In this document: in pieces, positions 1 through 8,708 of the stretch
How the letters are laid out: each line of letters opens with the position of its first letter
Numbering within the stretch: position 1 is the first letter of the stretch
Program-made: the position numbers and the translations under genes
From: an uncultured Flavobacteriaceae bacterium
GTDB taxonomy: Bacteria; Bacteroidota; Bacteroidia; Flavobacteriales; Flavobacteriaceae
Length of the DNA: 64,000 nt
Direction: 5' to 3'
Assembly (NCBI GenBank): GCA_913065125.1
Contig: CAJYAG010000003.1
Location: 248,001 to 312,000, forward strand
Notes under the pieces: generated by a model
The model's input: the letters and a program-made list of their open reading frames with translations, nothing else
The model's database searches: none
What the model was told of the DNA's origin: nothing

Positions 1-319
1 ACAAATTCAAGGAACATTTGCTAAAGCATATAAGAAAGGAGTTGGAATCGCATTCGGAACAGATGCTGGAGTTTTTAACCATGGAAATAATGGGAAAGAG
101 TTTGGTTATATGGTAGAAGCTGGGATGCCAGCAATGGAAACAATTCAGTCTGCAACGATAACAAATGCAAAGATTTTAAACATGGAAATTGAAATAGGGC
201 AAATTAAAAAAGGTTTTTTTGCCGATATTATTGCTGTAAATGACGATCCAACAAAAAATATTAAAACCATGGAAAATGTGGTTTTTGTAATGAAAGATGG
301 AAAAGTTTATAAAAACTAA
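1..319 (+). CDS. Amidohydrolase family protein, C-terminal part
   Basis: The gene is cut by the left edge of the window; the open frame runs from base 2 to a TAA at 317-319. The visible part has the FGTDAG motif, whose Asp is a metal ligand in imidazolonepropionase-like amidohydrolases, then a helical stretch ending in a G-x-I-x-x-G-x-x-AD segment that closes the barrel and re-enters the small beta domain, with the usual final strand (MKDGKVYKN). These enzymes hydrolyse amide or peptide bonds with one or two metal ions and are often secreted in Bacteroidota. The signal peptide and HxH motif lie outside the window, so substrate and location cannot be judged. Confidence 0.85.
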   Translation, partial: QIQGTFAKAYKKGVGIAFGTDAGVFNHGNNGKEFGYMVEAGMPAMETIQSATITNAKILNMEIEIGQIKKGFFADIIAVNDDPTKNIKTMENVVFVMKDGKVYKN

Positions 320-322
320 TCT

Positions 323-526
323 ATGAAAAAATACGTGAGTTTAATTCTAGCAATAATTATTATAATTGATGTTATTGTAAGTTTTGTAAAAGACAAAGGT
401 GTTGAAAACGTTTTTGGAATTGAAATGCATATTTGGGTGTATAGATTTCTTTGGTCTCTTTTAGCTTTTCTATTAATCAAAGGTTTTTTGAAAGAATTAA
501 AAAATAAAAAAACTACTAGAAATTAA
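323..526 (+). CDS. Small two-helix membrane protein, unknown function
   Basis: This 67-residue protein has a hydrophobic first segment (about residues 5-22), a short polar loop, a second hydrophobic segment (about 40-55) and a very basic tail. It starts 3 bases after the amidohydrolase stop, so the two are probably co-transcribed, and a terminator-like hairpin follows. I recognise no family. Spacing, ATG start and codon use like the neighbours make it a credible gene, but no role can be assigned. Confidence 0.6.
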   Translation: MKKYVSLILAIIIIIDVIVSFVKDKGVENVFGIEMHIWVYRFLWSLLAFLLIKGFLKELKNKKTTRN

Positions 527-564
527 TGAATTTTACCAGTTGGTAAAGAGTTTTGCTAAAAGAA

Positions 565-598
565 AAAACCATCTATTTTAAACAGATGGCTTTTTTTA
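565..598 (+). terminator. Rho-independent terminator
   Basis: A 6-bp stem CCATCT/AGATGG (569-574 and 584-589) is preceded by an A-run and followed by GC and seven T residues. It closes the amidohydrolase/small membrane protein unit. The A-run on the left means it may also stop the leftward OB-fold gene. Confidence 0.7.
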
Positions 599-611
599 GG
601 GGGTAATAGGG

Positions 612-1073
612 TTACTTTATCAATGCGCTTTTTTCTAAAATGACATTTTCTATTAAATCTAAATCTTCATCATATTCTGCTCCTGAACGGATAACACCTT
701 TTACTTTTACAAAAGATCCGATGCTAATTTCTGCAACTTGCGAATTACTTTCTAACGTAAACGTGCAAGAAACACCCATTTTATCGTCATCTCTTTTAAG
801 TAATAAAACATATTGACCTAATTGGTCTTTAGAAATTTTAGAAACGGTTCCAGTGACAATCAATACTTTAGATTCACCTTCTTCGCTATCTAAATATAGT
901 GCGTTGGCTTTTTCTTTGTCAGTTAAAAACTCATTCACCAATTCAGTAGCATCAACTGTTTTAAAAGCATCAATTGATTGTACGTTTCTGTGTGGCATAA
1001 ACCATAAATAGGCAGCATAAGCAATCGCAATTATGAAGATGGCTAAAACAATTTTAATAATTTTAGATTTCAT
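612..1073 (-). CDS. OB-fold protein (tRNA_anti-like family)
   Basis: A 153-residue protein with one N-terminal membrane anchor (about residues 5-25) followed by an OB-fold-like domain. A helical segment (VDATELVNEFLTDKEKAN) leads into beta strands with the pattern VLIVTGTVSKI...VLLLKR...VSCTF...GSFVKVKGVI, as in the tRNA_anti-like family of Bacteroidota. These are envelope-associated proteins of unknown function; the name reflects fold similarity to anticodon-binding domains, not demonstrated RNA binding. It follows the YceI gene by 6 bases and is probably co-transcribed with it. Family assignment is from remembered motif patterns. Confidence 0.65.
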   Translation of the reverse strand: MKSKIIKIVLAIFIIAIAYAAYLWFMPHRNVQSIDAFKTVDATELVNEFLTDKEKANALYLDSEEGESKVLIVTGTVSKISKDQLGQYVLLLKRDDDKMGVSCTFTLESNSQVAEISIGSFVKVKGVIRSGAEYDEDLDLIENVILEKSALIK

Positions 1074-1079
1074 CTTAAT

Positions 1080-1631
1080 TTATTTTGTGTAATTTAAATT
1101 GGCTGTAATTTTTACACTTTTTGCAATGTTTTTTGATGGTTTTCCTTTGGTAAAAACAACATCATAATCTGCAAGTGTAATATCAAAAGAAGTGGTTCCT
1201 GTAACAGTGCCATTTTTGATAGTAAACATCATTTTTTCTGATACTTTATTGGTGACTCCATGAATGGTTAAATCACCAGAAACATCAGCAGTATACGTTC
1301 CGTCTTTAGAGAAATTAATCGCTGATAAATTAGTAATGCTTCCTTTAAATTTTGCTTTTGGAAATTTCTTTGTGTTTAAAAATTTCTTTGAATTGTAGTG
1401 TTTCTGCATCAAAGATTTTTCAAACTCAAAACTTTGCATTGGAATTGAAAAAACAAGATCACCAGTTGATGGCGTTAAATTGCTAATTGCTTTATAATTG
1501 TTAGCTTCAATATTTTCTGCTGGAGTTGTAGAGAAAAATTTAATATGACCACTTGTCGTTTTTAATTTTTCTTGACCAAAAGAAGTTGTTGAAATGCTGA
1601 TTAATAGAATTGCTAAAAATAATTTTTTCAT
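1080..1631 (-). CDS. YceI family periplasmic protein
   Basis: I chose the ATG at 1631 because the protein then begins with a clean Sec signal peptide (MKKLFLAILLISISTTSFGQ); the longer frame from 1694 adds 21 polar residues. The mature part has the YceI lipocalin-like pattern: SGHIKFFSTTPAENIEA, MQSFEFEKSLMQKHYNSKKF, FPKAKFKG, then YTADVSGDLTIHGVTNKV and a C-terminal FDITLADYDV segment. YceI proteins bind isoprenoid-like lipids in a beta barrel and are found in periplasm or secreted. A second YceI-like gene lies at 23524-24141. The OB-fold gene is directly downstream. Confidence 0.85.
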   Translation of the reverse strand: MKKLFLAILLISISTTSFGQEKLKTTSGHIKFFSTTPAENIEANNYKAISNLTPSTGDLVFSIPMQSFEFEKSLMQKHYNSKKFLNTKKFPKAKFKGSITNLSAINFSKDGTYTADVSGDLTIHGVTNKVSEKMMFTIKNGTVTGTTSFDITLADYDVVFTKGKPSKNIAKSVKITANLNYTK

Positions 1632-1713
1632 GTTTAAGGTTTTAAATTCGTTCTGCCTATTTTGACGAAGAAGAATGCTGACCTTACAAAACAATTAGAT
1701 AGTTGTTAAAATA

Positions 1714-3228
1714 TTATTGAAAAGTAATATGCTGATATGCACCAATATCAGGAGAAGTTGTTCTGTTAGTTCCTAAAATATCTAACGGAATTAATTGTGA
1801 AGCACTGTTTAATGCTTTGTTGATACCGCTATTGTTTTGACCAATATTAAATTGATTGGTAAACGCATCTTTAAAATGTGCTGTTCCGTTTATGATGTTG
1901 TTTAGGTAATGAGTAGTGTCATTGAAATCTAATTCTGGATTTGTTGCAAAAACATTGTCAATATCGTTAAACTGAATCATGTTATTTTGCACAGAATAAT
2001 TAAATAAACTTCCAGCAACCTTATCTAACAAAAACTCAATATTGTTGTTTCCGGCAATAATACAATTGGTAAAATTAGCAGCGTGTAAATCTCTTGTTTC
2101 TGTAATTTCTTGGTTATTTGCATCTACATAAGTAAAAAAATTATTTACTAAAACAGCTGGTAATTGTCGCGTTCCGTTGTCCCAATAATTTGCAAAAGTT
2201 GAATGTGTAAAGTTGTATGTTCCTCCAATTGTACAGGCTAATGCAGATTGACCTGTGTTTCCAATCACTAAATTTTCTCCTTTAATATTGGTTTCTCTTC
2301 CTAAGATTCCGAAATTAGAATTGTTGTAAATCTGAGAATTTTTTATGGATAAAGTTGGTGTGTTTGAGCCTAAAGAATCAACTAAAACACCGATAATTCC
2401 GTTTTTAATAATGGCGTAATTAATTTCGTTTTCTTTGCTTCCGGCGCGCATCCATATGGTTCCCCATTGACCAGGAACATCATTAAAACGATGTTCTAAT
2501 CTGTCGCCTTCAAAAACAACTTCATTATTGATGGTTCCGTTTACTTTTAAGCTCCCCTTTGTATCTACAATAATTCCTGAATTGCTATGAAAATACAACT
2601 TTGCGCCAGCTTCTATGGTTGCTGTTTTATTTGCAGGAACTGCTGCATACCCATAAATTACATACGGTTTTGTATTGGTGAAAGTTAATTCAACATCGGT
2701 TAAAAATCGTCCTTTAATTGTAGTTGGTTTTCCATCCAAAGACAAAGAATCAATTTTCATAGAAATAGGATCTTTTCCAGGGTATATAAAAATAGCATCT
2801 TGAACTAAAGTAACTAAATCAACATCTTGCTGATTGTTTCCTGTATCAAAAATAATTTTATCGGTATATAAAGGATTCGAAACCGAAGTATAATCTATCG
2901 TAGTTTCAACAAAAATAAAGAGACTGTCTTTTGCTAAAATATCGATGTTTTGAAAGCTTTTGGCAGCAATTCCATCAACACTAATTCTGTAATTAGATGC
3001 ATTGCCGTTTTCTAAACTAATAGACGGGATTGTAATTGCGTTGTTACTCTTGTTATATATTTTAAGATTATACGTGCTAGAACCTATATTTGTAAAAACC
3101 GTGTCTAAAAAAACGGTGTCTTTAGAGAAAGTAAGTTTGCCAAAACTAGGAATTGTGCCGAAATCCTTTCTGCAAGAACTCACAGAAATTAAAAGAATAC
3201 CAATTAAAAAGATGAAAATTTTTCTCAT
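1714..3228 (-). CDS. Lipoprotein with predicted parallel beta-helix
   Basis: A 504-residue protein with a lipoprotein signal peptide (lipobox ending at Cys19) and therefore probably anchored in the outer membrane. After an immunoglobulin-like region (residues about 30-115) come short repeats rich in N, G and I/V, such as IKNSQIYNNSNFGILG and LVIGNTGQSALACTIGGTYN, typical of right-handed parallel beta-helix (pectin-lyase-like) folds. No catalytic motif of a polysaccharide lyase is evident. Bacteroidota use such proteins for surface adhesion or polysaccharide binding, which is only a guess here. It is the farthest upstream of three leftward genes, 20 bases before the longest frame of the YceI gene. 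Confidence 0.65.
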   Translation of the reverse strand: MRKIFIFLIGILLISVSSCRKDFGTIPSFGKLTFSKDTVFLDTVFTNIGSSTYNLKIYNKSNNAITIPSISLENGNASNYRISVDGIAAKSFQNIDILAKDSLFIFVETTIDYTSVSNPLYTDKIIFDTGNNQQDVDLVTLVQDAIFIYPGKDPISMKIDSLSLDGKPTTIKGRFLTDVELTFTNTKPYVIYGYAAVPANKTATIEAGAKLYFHSNSGIIVDTKGSLKVNGTINNEVVFEGDRLEHRFNDVPGQWGTIWMRAGSKENEINYAIIKNGIIGVLVDSLGSNTPTLSIKNSQIYNNSNFGILGRETNIKGENLVIGNTGQSALACTIGGTYNFTHSTFANYWDNGTRQLPAVLVNNFFTYVDANNQEITETRDLHAANFTNCIIAGNNNIEFLLDKVAGSLFNYSVQNNMIQFNDIDNVFATNPELDFNDTTHYLNNIINGTAHFKDAFTNQFNIGQNNSGINKALNSASQLIPLDILGTNRTTSPDIGAYQHITFQ

Positions 3229-3239
3229 AAAGTTACAAC

Positions 3240-3297
3240 TGTCTCCTTAAGCGGAGTCAAAAGTTTTTTGTTGGTTTCGATTAAGCTTGACCAAACA
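3240..3297. repeat. Degenerate intergenic inverted repeat (family A)
   Basis: The block reads TGTCTCCTTAAGCGGAGTCAA, a T-rich spacer, then TTTCGATTAAGCTTGACCAAACA. It matches position by position the better preserved elements at 15838, 17898 and 19842 (CTCGAGCGCAGTCGAGA ... TCTCGACTGCGCTCGACCAGACA), with substitutions in both arms. It looks like an old, decayed copy sitting just upstream of the beta-helix lipoprotein gene. Confidence 0.55.
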
Positions 3298-3340
3298 TTT
3301 TAGACTATTAAAATATAACTTTTAATTGATTTAGATATTG

Positions 3341-4381
3341 TTATTGCTTTACTAATTCTATTTCAAAAAGTTTTCCCCAATGTTTTCCAGTAACAAAAAT
3401 TCTTCCAGTTTCTTTGTCGAAAGCAATTCCGTTTAACACTTCGTCTTGATTGGCTAAGGTTTGTATTTTTTCAATTTCTTTTTTCAATCCAGATAAGTTG
3501 GCTACACCTTCTACAATTCCGGTTTTAGCATCAATAATTACAATGGAGTTTTGTTGCCATTTATTTGCATAAATTTTTCCGTTGATGTATTCAATTTCGT
3601 TCAGTTCTTTTAACGAGTATTTATTTGTGTACACCTGAATCGATTTCATTTCTTTTTGTGTTGCAGGATCTAAAAACCAAATTTTATGTGTCCCGTCAGA
3701 TTTTATCAAATGTGTTCCGTCATTTGTTAATCCCCAACCTTCATTGCTCCAAGTATAACTAAATTCGCTTTTCTGATTAAACGTTTCTAAATCGTACACA
3801 AAACCTTTTCTAGCTTTCCATGTTAGCCAAAATATTTCATCATTAAAAATCGTCATTCCTTCGCCAAAATATTTAGCATCTAAGCTCACTTCTTGTAAAA
3901 CTTTTCCTGTTTTTAGTTCTACTTTACGTAACACCGATTTTCCGTGTTTTCCGGTGGTTTCATATAAAAAGTCATTGTGAAATTCTAAACCTTGTGTATA
4001 TGCAGTTTTATCATGTGGATACGTATTAATGAGCTTGTAACTGTAAATTGAAGGCTCTACATTGGATAGAACCTCAATAGAATTGTTTATTTTTTTTGTT
4101 TTCTCAGGATAAAAAGCCAAAGCTGTTACCGCAAATTTCCCAACACCCAATTCTTTTGTGCTAAATGTAATTGTGTTTCCTTCTGAAGCAACTCTTTTTC
4201 CGTTTACAAAAAACTGAATAGAATCGATAGGTTTGTTATTTGCTTCTGTTAAAGTTGCTGTAGCTTCTTGGTTGATTACTAGCTTTTTAGTTGTGGTTAG
4301 CTTAAATTTATAAGCAGTATTACAAGAAGATAGTAAGATGAAAGAGAATGCTATTAAAGAGATGTATTTTGGGAAACGCAT
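3341..4381 (-). CDS. Glutaminyl-peptide cyclotransferase (plant type), lipoprotein
   Basis: A 346-residue lipoprotein (lipobox LSSC, Cys20). An Ig-like region occupies about residues 30-105. The rest is the five-bladed beta-propeller of plant-type glutaminyl cyclases: YPHDKTAYTQGLEF, LYETTGKHGKSVLRKVEL, KYFGEGMTIFNDEIFWLTWK, EGWGLTNDGTHLIKSDGT and ELNEIEYINGKIYANKW are the hallmark blades. The enzyme cyclises N-terminal glutamine to pyroglutamate on exported proteins. Membrane anchoring through the lipobox puts it at the envelope. It stands alone, divergent from the L31 gene. Confidence 0.88.
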   Translation of the reverse strand: MRFPKYISLIAFSFILLSSCNTAYKFKLTTTKKLVINQEATATLTEANNKPIDSIQFFVNGKRVASEGNTITFSTKELGVGKFAVTALAFYPEKTKKINNSIEVLSNVEPSIYSYKLINTYPHDKTAYTQGLEFHNDFLYETTGKHGKSVLRKVELKTGKVLQEVSLDAKYFGEGMTIFNDEIFWLTWKARKGFVYDLETFNQKSEFSYTWSNEGWGLTNDGTHLIKSDGTHKIWFLDPATQKEMKSIQVYTNKYSLKELNEIEYINGKIYANKWQQNSIVIIDAKTGIVEGVANLSGLKKEIEKIQTLANQDEVLNGIAFDKETGRIFVTGKHWGKLFEIELVKQ

Positions 4382-4420
4382 AGTTTAAATAATTTTACAC
4401 AAATTAAATAAATTATTTCT

Positions 4421-4449
4421 TTGTATTATTAAAAATATAGTTAAATTTG
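4421..4449 (+). promoter_or_regulatory. Bacteroidota-type promoter for rpmE2
   Basis: TTG at 4421-4423 and TAAATTTG at 4442-4449 are separated by 18 bases, matching the Bacteroidota primary sigma consensus TTG-N17-23-TAnnTTTG. It points right toward the L31 gene and implies a leader of about 100 bases. Confidence 0.7.
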
Positions 4450-4456
4450 CATCCTC

Positions 4457-4513
4457 AAATAACTTATGTTTGTTATTTAGATCTAAGAGTAAGAATTTAC
4501 CAGCTTAACTCTT
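4457..4513 (+). promoter_or_regulatory. Structured 5' leader of the L31 gene
   Basis: Between the predicted start of transcription and the L31 start codon lie two small hairpins: AAATAAC/GTTATTT (4457-4463 with 4472-4478) and AAGAGT/ACTCTT (4485-4490 with 4508-4513). L31 genes in several bacteria are controlled by binding of L31 to its own leader; whether this leader does so is inference from position and pairing only. Confidence 0.35.
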
Positions 4514-4555
4514 TTATAAACAGAATATTAAAAAGATTATAAAAGTAAAAGTAAG

Positions 4556-4807
4556 ATGAAAAAAGGTATACACCCAGAGAATTATAGAATGGTAGCTTTT
4601 AAAGACATGTCTAACGGAGATGTTTTTTTAACAAAATCTACTGCTGATACAAAAGAAAATTTAGAAGTTGATGGTGTAGAATATCCACTAATTAAATTAG
4701 AGATTTCTAGAACATCTCACCCGTTTTACACTGGTAAGTCTAAATTAATAGATGCTGCAGGACGTATTGATAAATTCAAAAACAAATACGCAAAATTCAA
4801 GAAATAA
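4556..4807 (+). CDS. rpmE2: 50S ribosomal protein L31, type B
   Basis: An 83-residue basic protein beginning MKKGIHPENYR with the typical central block SRTSHPFYTGK and C-terminal GRIDKFKNKYAK. It lacks the CxxC zinc-binding pairs of type A L31, so it is the zinc-independent form and sits on the central protuberance region of the large subunit. In Bacteroidota the B form is often the only L31. It is monocistronic, with its own promoter and a strong terminator 30 bases downstream. Confidence 0.97.
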   Translation: MKKGIHPENYRMVAFKDMSNGDVFLTKSTADTKENLEVDGVEYPLIKLEISRTSHPFYTGKSKLIDAAGRIDKFKNKYAKFKK

Positions 4808-4836
4808 ATTTCTTAGAACTTTAAATATATTTTTAA

Positions 4837-4865
4837 AAAGCCTCGACACTGTCGAGGCTTTTTTT
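4837..4865 (+). terminator. Rho-independent terminator after rpmE2
   Basis: An 11-bp stem AAAGCCTCGAC/GTCGAGGCTTT with a 3-base loop is followed by a T-run to 4865. It can also act for the leftward DUF4386 gene, whose stop codon is at 4894. Confidence 0.88.
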
Positions 4866-4893
4866 ATATTTAATAAATATATATTTTTATTTA

Positions 4894-5568
4894 CTAGCTT
4901 GCCTTTTTTAACTTTAATGAATTAAATCCTTTGAAAAGTAACCATATAGGAAGAATTAGTTGAATCAATCCTATTGGTAAAAGCATGTCCATACTAATGC
5001 TATTTCCGTAAATTGAAAACAGTTCTTGCACAAACATAATAAGAACTGCTACTATTCCGAAAACAGAAAAGAACCTTGGAACCAGCTTAGAAATAAACAA
5101 AGTATAATACAACACAAAAACAGGAAAGCAAGAAATTAGTAAATATAAATAATGCGTCCACCAATGTTTTTCGTAAAGAAGAGTTTTCATCACTTTTAAA
5201 GAACTAGATTCTTCTCCATGATTCAAATATGCTTTGCTAAACTCCAACATCGATAAAACACTACTGTTGTCTAACATTATCGCGATAAAATTTAAAATGC
5301 AAAAAACAACATATAAATACGCTAATCTATAGTTGTGTTTTTTAAAAAGAGGTAATAAAATTACAGCAATTACAATTGATATTGCTCCACTAAAAATTCC
5401 AAGAACTACAGAACTAATTAATTTGGTTGCATTTTCAAAAGCAGCAGTTATATAATTATCTGAAAAAAGTACAGCTCCTTGTAAAAATTGAAAAATACTA
5501 ACACCTGAAATAAAAACAAATAGCAATAACGCTCCAGTGATTCTTCCAATTTTTTTATTTGAATTCAT
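4894..5568 (-). CDS. DUF4386 family membrane protein
   Basis: A 224-residue protein with six predicted membrane helices (approximately residues 10-30, 52-75, 82-105, 138-160, 165-185 and 195-215). The opening NKKIGRITGALLLFVFISG and the segment YLYLLISCFPVFVLYYTLFISKLVPRF match the DUF4386 pattern, a family of unknown function in Bacteroidota and Firmicutes. The loop EFSKAYLNHGEES...EKHWWTH is polar. It is a single gene with no informative neighbour. Confidence 0.75.
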   Translation of the reverse strand: MNSNKKIGRITGALLLFVFISGVSIFQFLQGAVLFSDNYITAAFENATKLISSVVLGIFSGAISIVIAVILLPLFKKHNYRLAYLYVVFCILNFIAIMLDNSSVLSMLEFSKAYLNHGEESSSLKVMKTLLYEKHWWTHYLYLLISCFPVFVLYYTLFISKLVPRFFSVFGIVAVLIMFVQELFSIYGNSISMDMLLPIGLIQLILPIWLLFKGFNSLKLKKAS

Positions 5569-5654
5569 AATGTTTTTTTGAATGATTATTAATTTAACTC
5601 TATATAAAGACGTAAGTACTTTATAAATAGTTGCCTAGGTTAATTTTTTATAAC

Positions 5655-5687
5655 AAAAAACCGTTTCAAATAAATGAAACGGTTTTA
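5655..5687 (-). terminator. Terminator downstream of gcvP
   Basis: CCGTTTCA/TGAAACGG (5661-5668 and 5675-5682) is flanked by T6 on the minus strand (bases 5655-5660) and T4 on the plus strand. It lies 27 bases beyond the gcvP stop. Confidence 0.78.
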
Positions 5688-5713
5688 AAATACTTATTTG
5701 CAGACATTGTATG

Positions 5714-8557
5714 CTACATATAATCTTCAATTGGGTTACAAGAACAAATTAAGTTTCTATCACCAAAAGCGTCATCAACTCTACGAACTGAAGGCCAAAA
5801 TTTATTTTCAGCAATATAGTCTAAAGGAAAAGCAGCCTGTTTTCTAGTATAAGGCAACGTCCAATCATCCGAAGTCAACATTTCTTGTGTATGTGGTGCG
5901 TTTTTCAACGGATTGTTAGCATCGTCTTTAGAAGCTTCAGAAATTTCTTTTCTAATAGAAATCATTGCATCACAAAAACGATCTAATTCAGCTTTGCTTT
6001 CAGATTCTGTTGGTTCAACCATAATTGTTCCAGCTACCGGGAAAGAAACCGTCGGAGCGTGGAAACCATAATCCATTAAACGTTTTGCGATATCAACAAC
6101 TTCAATTCCGTTGTTTTTAAAATCTCTACAATCTAAAATCATTTCATGAGCTGCTCTGTTCATTTCTCCGGTATACAATGTTTCGTAATGTCCGTGTAAA
6201 CGGTCTTTCATGTAATTGGCATTTAAGATGGCGTTCTTAGTAGAATCTGTCAATCCATCAACACCTAACATGGTAATATACCCGTAAGAAATTAAACAAA
6301 CCAAAGCAGAACCCCAAGGCGCCGAAGAAATAGCTGTAATTGCATTGTCTCCACCTGTTTCTATAATCGGATTTGTTGGTAAAAACGGAACTAATTGTGG
6401 AGCAACACAAATTGGTCCAACTCCTGGTCCACCACCACCATGTGGAATAGCAAATGTTTTATGTAAATTTAAGTGACAAACATCTGCGCCAATAGTTGCC
6501 GGATTTGTCAACCCAACTTGCGCATTCATATTTGCACCGTCCATATAAACTTGTCCGCCATTATCATGAATAATTTGCGTAATTTCTCTAATTTCTTTTT
6601 CGTAAACTCCATGTGTTGAAGGATACGTTACCATTAAAGCTGCTAAATTATCTTTGTGTAATAGTGCTTTTTCACGTAAATCTTCCACATCAATATTTCC
6701 GTTTTCTGCAGTTTTAGTAACCACAACTTTCATTCCGGCCATCACTGCTGATGCAGGATTTGTACCGTGAGCAGAAGCAGGAATTAAACAAATGTTTCTA
6801 TGTGATTCTCCATTTGACTGATGAAAAGCTCTAATGGTCATTAGTCCAGCAAATTCTCCTTGTGCACCAGAATTTGGTTGTAAAGAAGTTCCTGCAAAAC
6901 CAGTAATAATATTTAATTGATGTTCTAAGTTTTTCAGTACCGTTTGGTAACCTTCAGCTTGATTTAAAGGCGCAAATGGATGAATGTTTCCCCATTGTGG
7001 ATTGCTTAAAGGCAACATTTCTGAAGCAGCGTTCAATTTCATTGTACAAGATCCTAAAGAAATCATAGAATGATTTAAGGCTAAATCTTTACGTTCTAAT
7101 TTTTTAATATAACGCATCATGTCAGTTTCTGAACGATACGTGTTAAATACTTCGTGGTCTAGAAAAGAAGTGTTTCTTAGTACATCTTCTGAGATAGTTG
7201 TAGAAGAAGAAAGTTCTGTAACTGGAGTGTTATCAACATTAAAAGCTAATTTAAAGCAATCAACAATTGCATTTATTTCTTTTAAAGAAACAGTTTCGTT
7301 TACAGAAATTGAAACCGAATTATCATTAATATAATTAAAGTTGATGCTATTTGCTTCTGCAACTGTTTTTAGTTTTTTTGCATCGACTTCTACAGTAATT
7401 GTATCGAAGAAAGAGGAGTTTGTTTGTTTAAAACCTAAATGAGATAAAGCATTTGCTAAAGTAACCGTAGAAGCGTGAACTCTATCTGCAATATATTGAA
7501 TTCCGTCTTTTCCATGATAAACAGCATACATTCCTGCCATAACAGCTAATAAAACTTGTGCAGTACAAATGTTAGAAGTTGCTTTTTCTCTTTTAATATG
7601 CTGCTCACGAGTTTGCAATGCCATACGCAAAGCACGTCCGCCATCAACATCTTTAGTAACTCCAATAACTCTACCAGGAATACTTCTTTTATATGCTTCT
7701 TTTGTAGCAAAATATCCTGCATGTGGACCACCATAACCTAACGGAATTCCGAAACGTTGTGTTGTTCCAACAACTACATCAGCTCCAAATTCTGCTGGTG
7801 CTTTTAACTTTGCTAATGATAAAATATCTGCAGCAACTGCAACTTTAATATTGTTTTCGTTTGCTTTTGCAACAAAACCAGAATAGTCGTAAACTTGTCC
7901 GTGTTTTCCAGGATATTGTAAAATTGCTCCGAAAAAGGCATCAGAAAAATCAAATTCTTCATGATTCCCTACCACTAACTCTATTCCGATTGGAGTAGAA
8001 CGCGTTTGTAAAATTGATAATGTTTGTGGTAAGATTTCTTCAGAAACAAAAAACTTATTTACAGCTGCTTTTTTCTGAGCTCTTTCTCTAACATCAAACA
8101 ACAAAGCCATTGCTTCTGCAGCAGCGGTCCCTTCATCCAATAAAGAAGCATTTGCCAATTCCATTCCGGTTAAATCACAAATCATTGTTTGAAAATTCAA
8201 CAATGCTTCTAATCTACCTTGTGCTATTTCTGCTTGATAAGGTGTATACGCTGTGTACCAACTTGGGTTTTCTAAAATATTACGTTGTATTACACTTGGT
8301 ACAATTGCTTCATGATATCCTAAACCAATATAACTTTTAAAAACTTTATTTTTTGCTCCTAACTCTTGAATATGACTTAAGTATTCATATTCGCTCATTG
8401 CAGGATGTAAATCTAATTTATCTTTTAAACGAATATCATTTGGAATTGTTTCAGAAATTAATTGATCTAAACTATCAGCTTTAATAGTAGCTAGCATCTC
8501 TTTTTGTTCTGCTGTGTTTGGACCAATATGTCGTATTTGAAATGAATTTGTGTTCAT
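5714..8557 (-). CDS. gcvP: Glycine dehydrogenase (decarboxylating), P-protein
   Basis: A full-length 947-residue P-protein of the glycine cleavage system, with the alpha and beta halves in one chain as in proteobacteria and eukaryotes. It begins with FQIRHIGPN and carries the PLP lysine in the [15 protein letters not shown] motif near residue 700; [15 protein letters not shown] and [10 protein letters not shown] are also conserved. It decarboxylates glycine and passes the aminomethyl group to lipoylated H-protein. No gcvT or gcvH is adjacent. A promoter lies upstream and a hairpin terminator downstream, so it is a single-gene unit. No glycine riboswitch was seen in the short leader. Confidence 0.98.
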   Translation of the reverse strand: MNTNSFQIRHIGPNTAEQKEMLATIKADSLDQLISETIPNDIRLKDKLDLHPAMSEYEYLSHIQELGAKNKVFKSYIGLGYHEAIVPSVIQRNILENPSWYTAYTPYQAEIAQGRLEALLNFQTMICDLTGMELANASLLDEGTAAAEAMALLFDVRERAQKKAAVNKFFVSEEILPQTLSILQTRSTPIGIELVVGNHEEFDFSDAFFGAILQYPGKHGQVYDYSGFVAKANENNIKVAVAADILSLAKLKAPAEFGADVVVGTTQRFGIPLGYGGPHAGYFATKEAYKRSIPGRVIGVTKDVDGGRALRMALQTREQHIKREKATSNICTAQVLLAVMAGMYAVYHGKDGIQYIADRVHASTVTLANALSHLGFKQTNSSFFDTITVEVDAKKLKTVAEANSINFNYINDNSVSISVNETVSLKEINAIVDCFKLAFNVDNTPVTELSSSTTISEDVLRNTSFLDHEVFNTYRSETDMMRYIKKLERKDLALNHSMISLGSCTMKLNAASEMLPLSNPQWGNIHPFAPLNQAEGYQTVLKNLEHQLNIITGFAGTSLQPNSGAQGEFAGLMTIRAFHQSNGESHRNICLIPASAHGTNPASAVMAGMKVVVTKTAENGNIDVEDLREKALLHKDNLAALMVTYPSTHGVYEKEIREITQIIHDNGGQVYMDGANMNAQVGLTNPATIGADVCHLNLHKTFAIPHGGGGPGVGPICVAPQLVPFLPTNPIIETGGDNAITAISSAPWGSALVCLISYGYITMLGVDGLTDSTKNAILNANYMKDRLHGHYETLYTGEMNRAAHEMILDCRDFKNNGIEVVDIAKRLMDYGFHAPTVSFPVAGTIMVEPTESESKAELDRFCDAMISIRKEISEASKDDANNPLKNAPHTQEMLTSDDWTLPYTRKQAAFPLDYIAENKFWPSVRRVDDAFGDRNLICSCNPIEDYM

Positions 8558-8640
8558 TATTTAGTTGTTTTATGTTGTACGAATGCAAGTTTTAATTTTG
8601 CGTATCAAAAGTAATTAAAATTAGAGAATATTTTGTGGTA

Positions 8641-8674
8641 CAAAATTAATTAAAAGAAATATTTTATGAACCAA
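8641..8674 (-). promoter_or_regulatory. Possible promoter for gcvP
   Basis: On the minus strand TTG (8672-8674) and TAATTTTG (8641-8648) are 23 bases apart, at the edge of the Bacteroidota consensus. A second TAnnTTTG box (TACTTTTG, 8606-8613) lies closer to the gene but has no well-spaced TTG. Confidence 0.5.
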
Positions 8675-8708
8675 TTCATAGGGTTGTTAACATAAATGCT
8701 ATTTTTGT

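Noticed and set aside
8558..8708. Glycine riboswitch upstream of gcvP
   Set aside because: No tandem aptamer-like stems or conserved glycine riboswitch core could be seen in the short leader.
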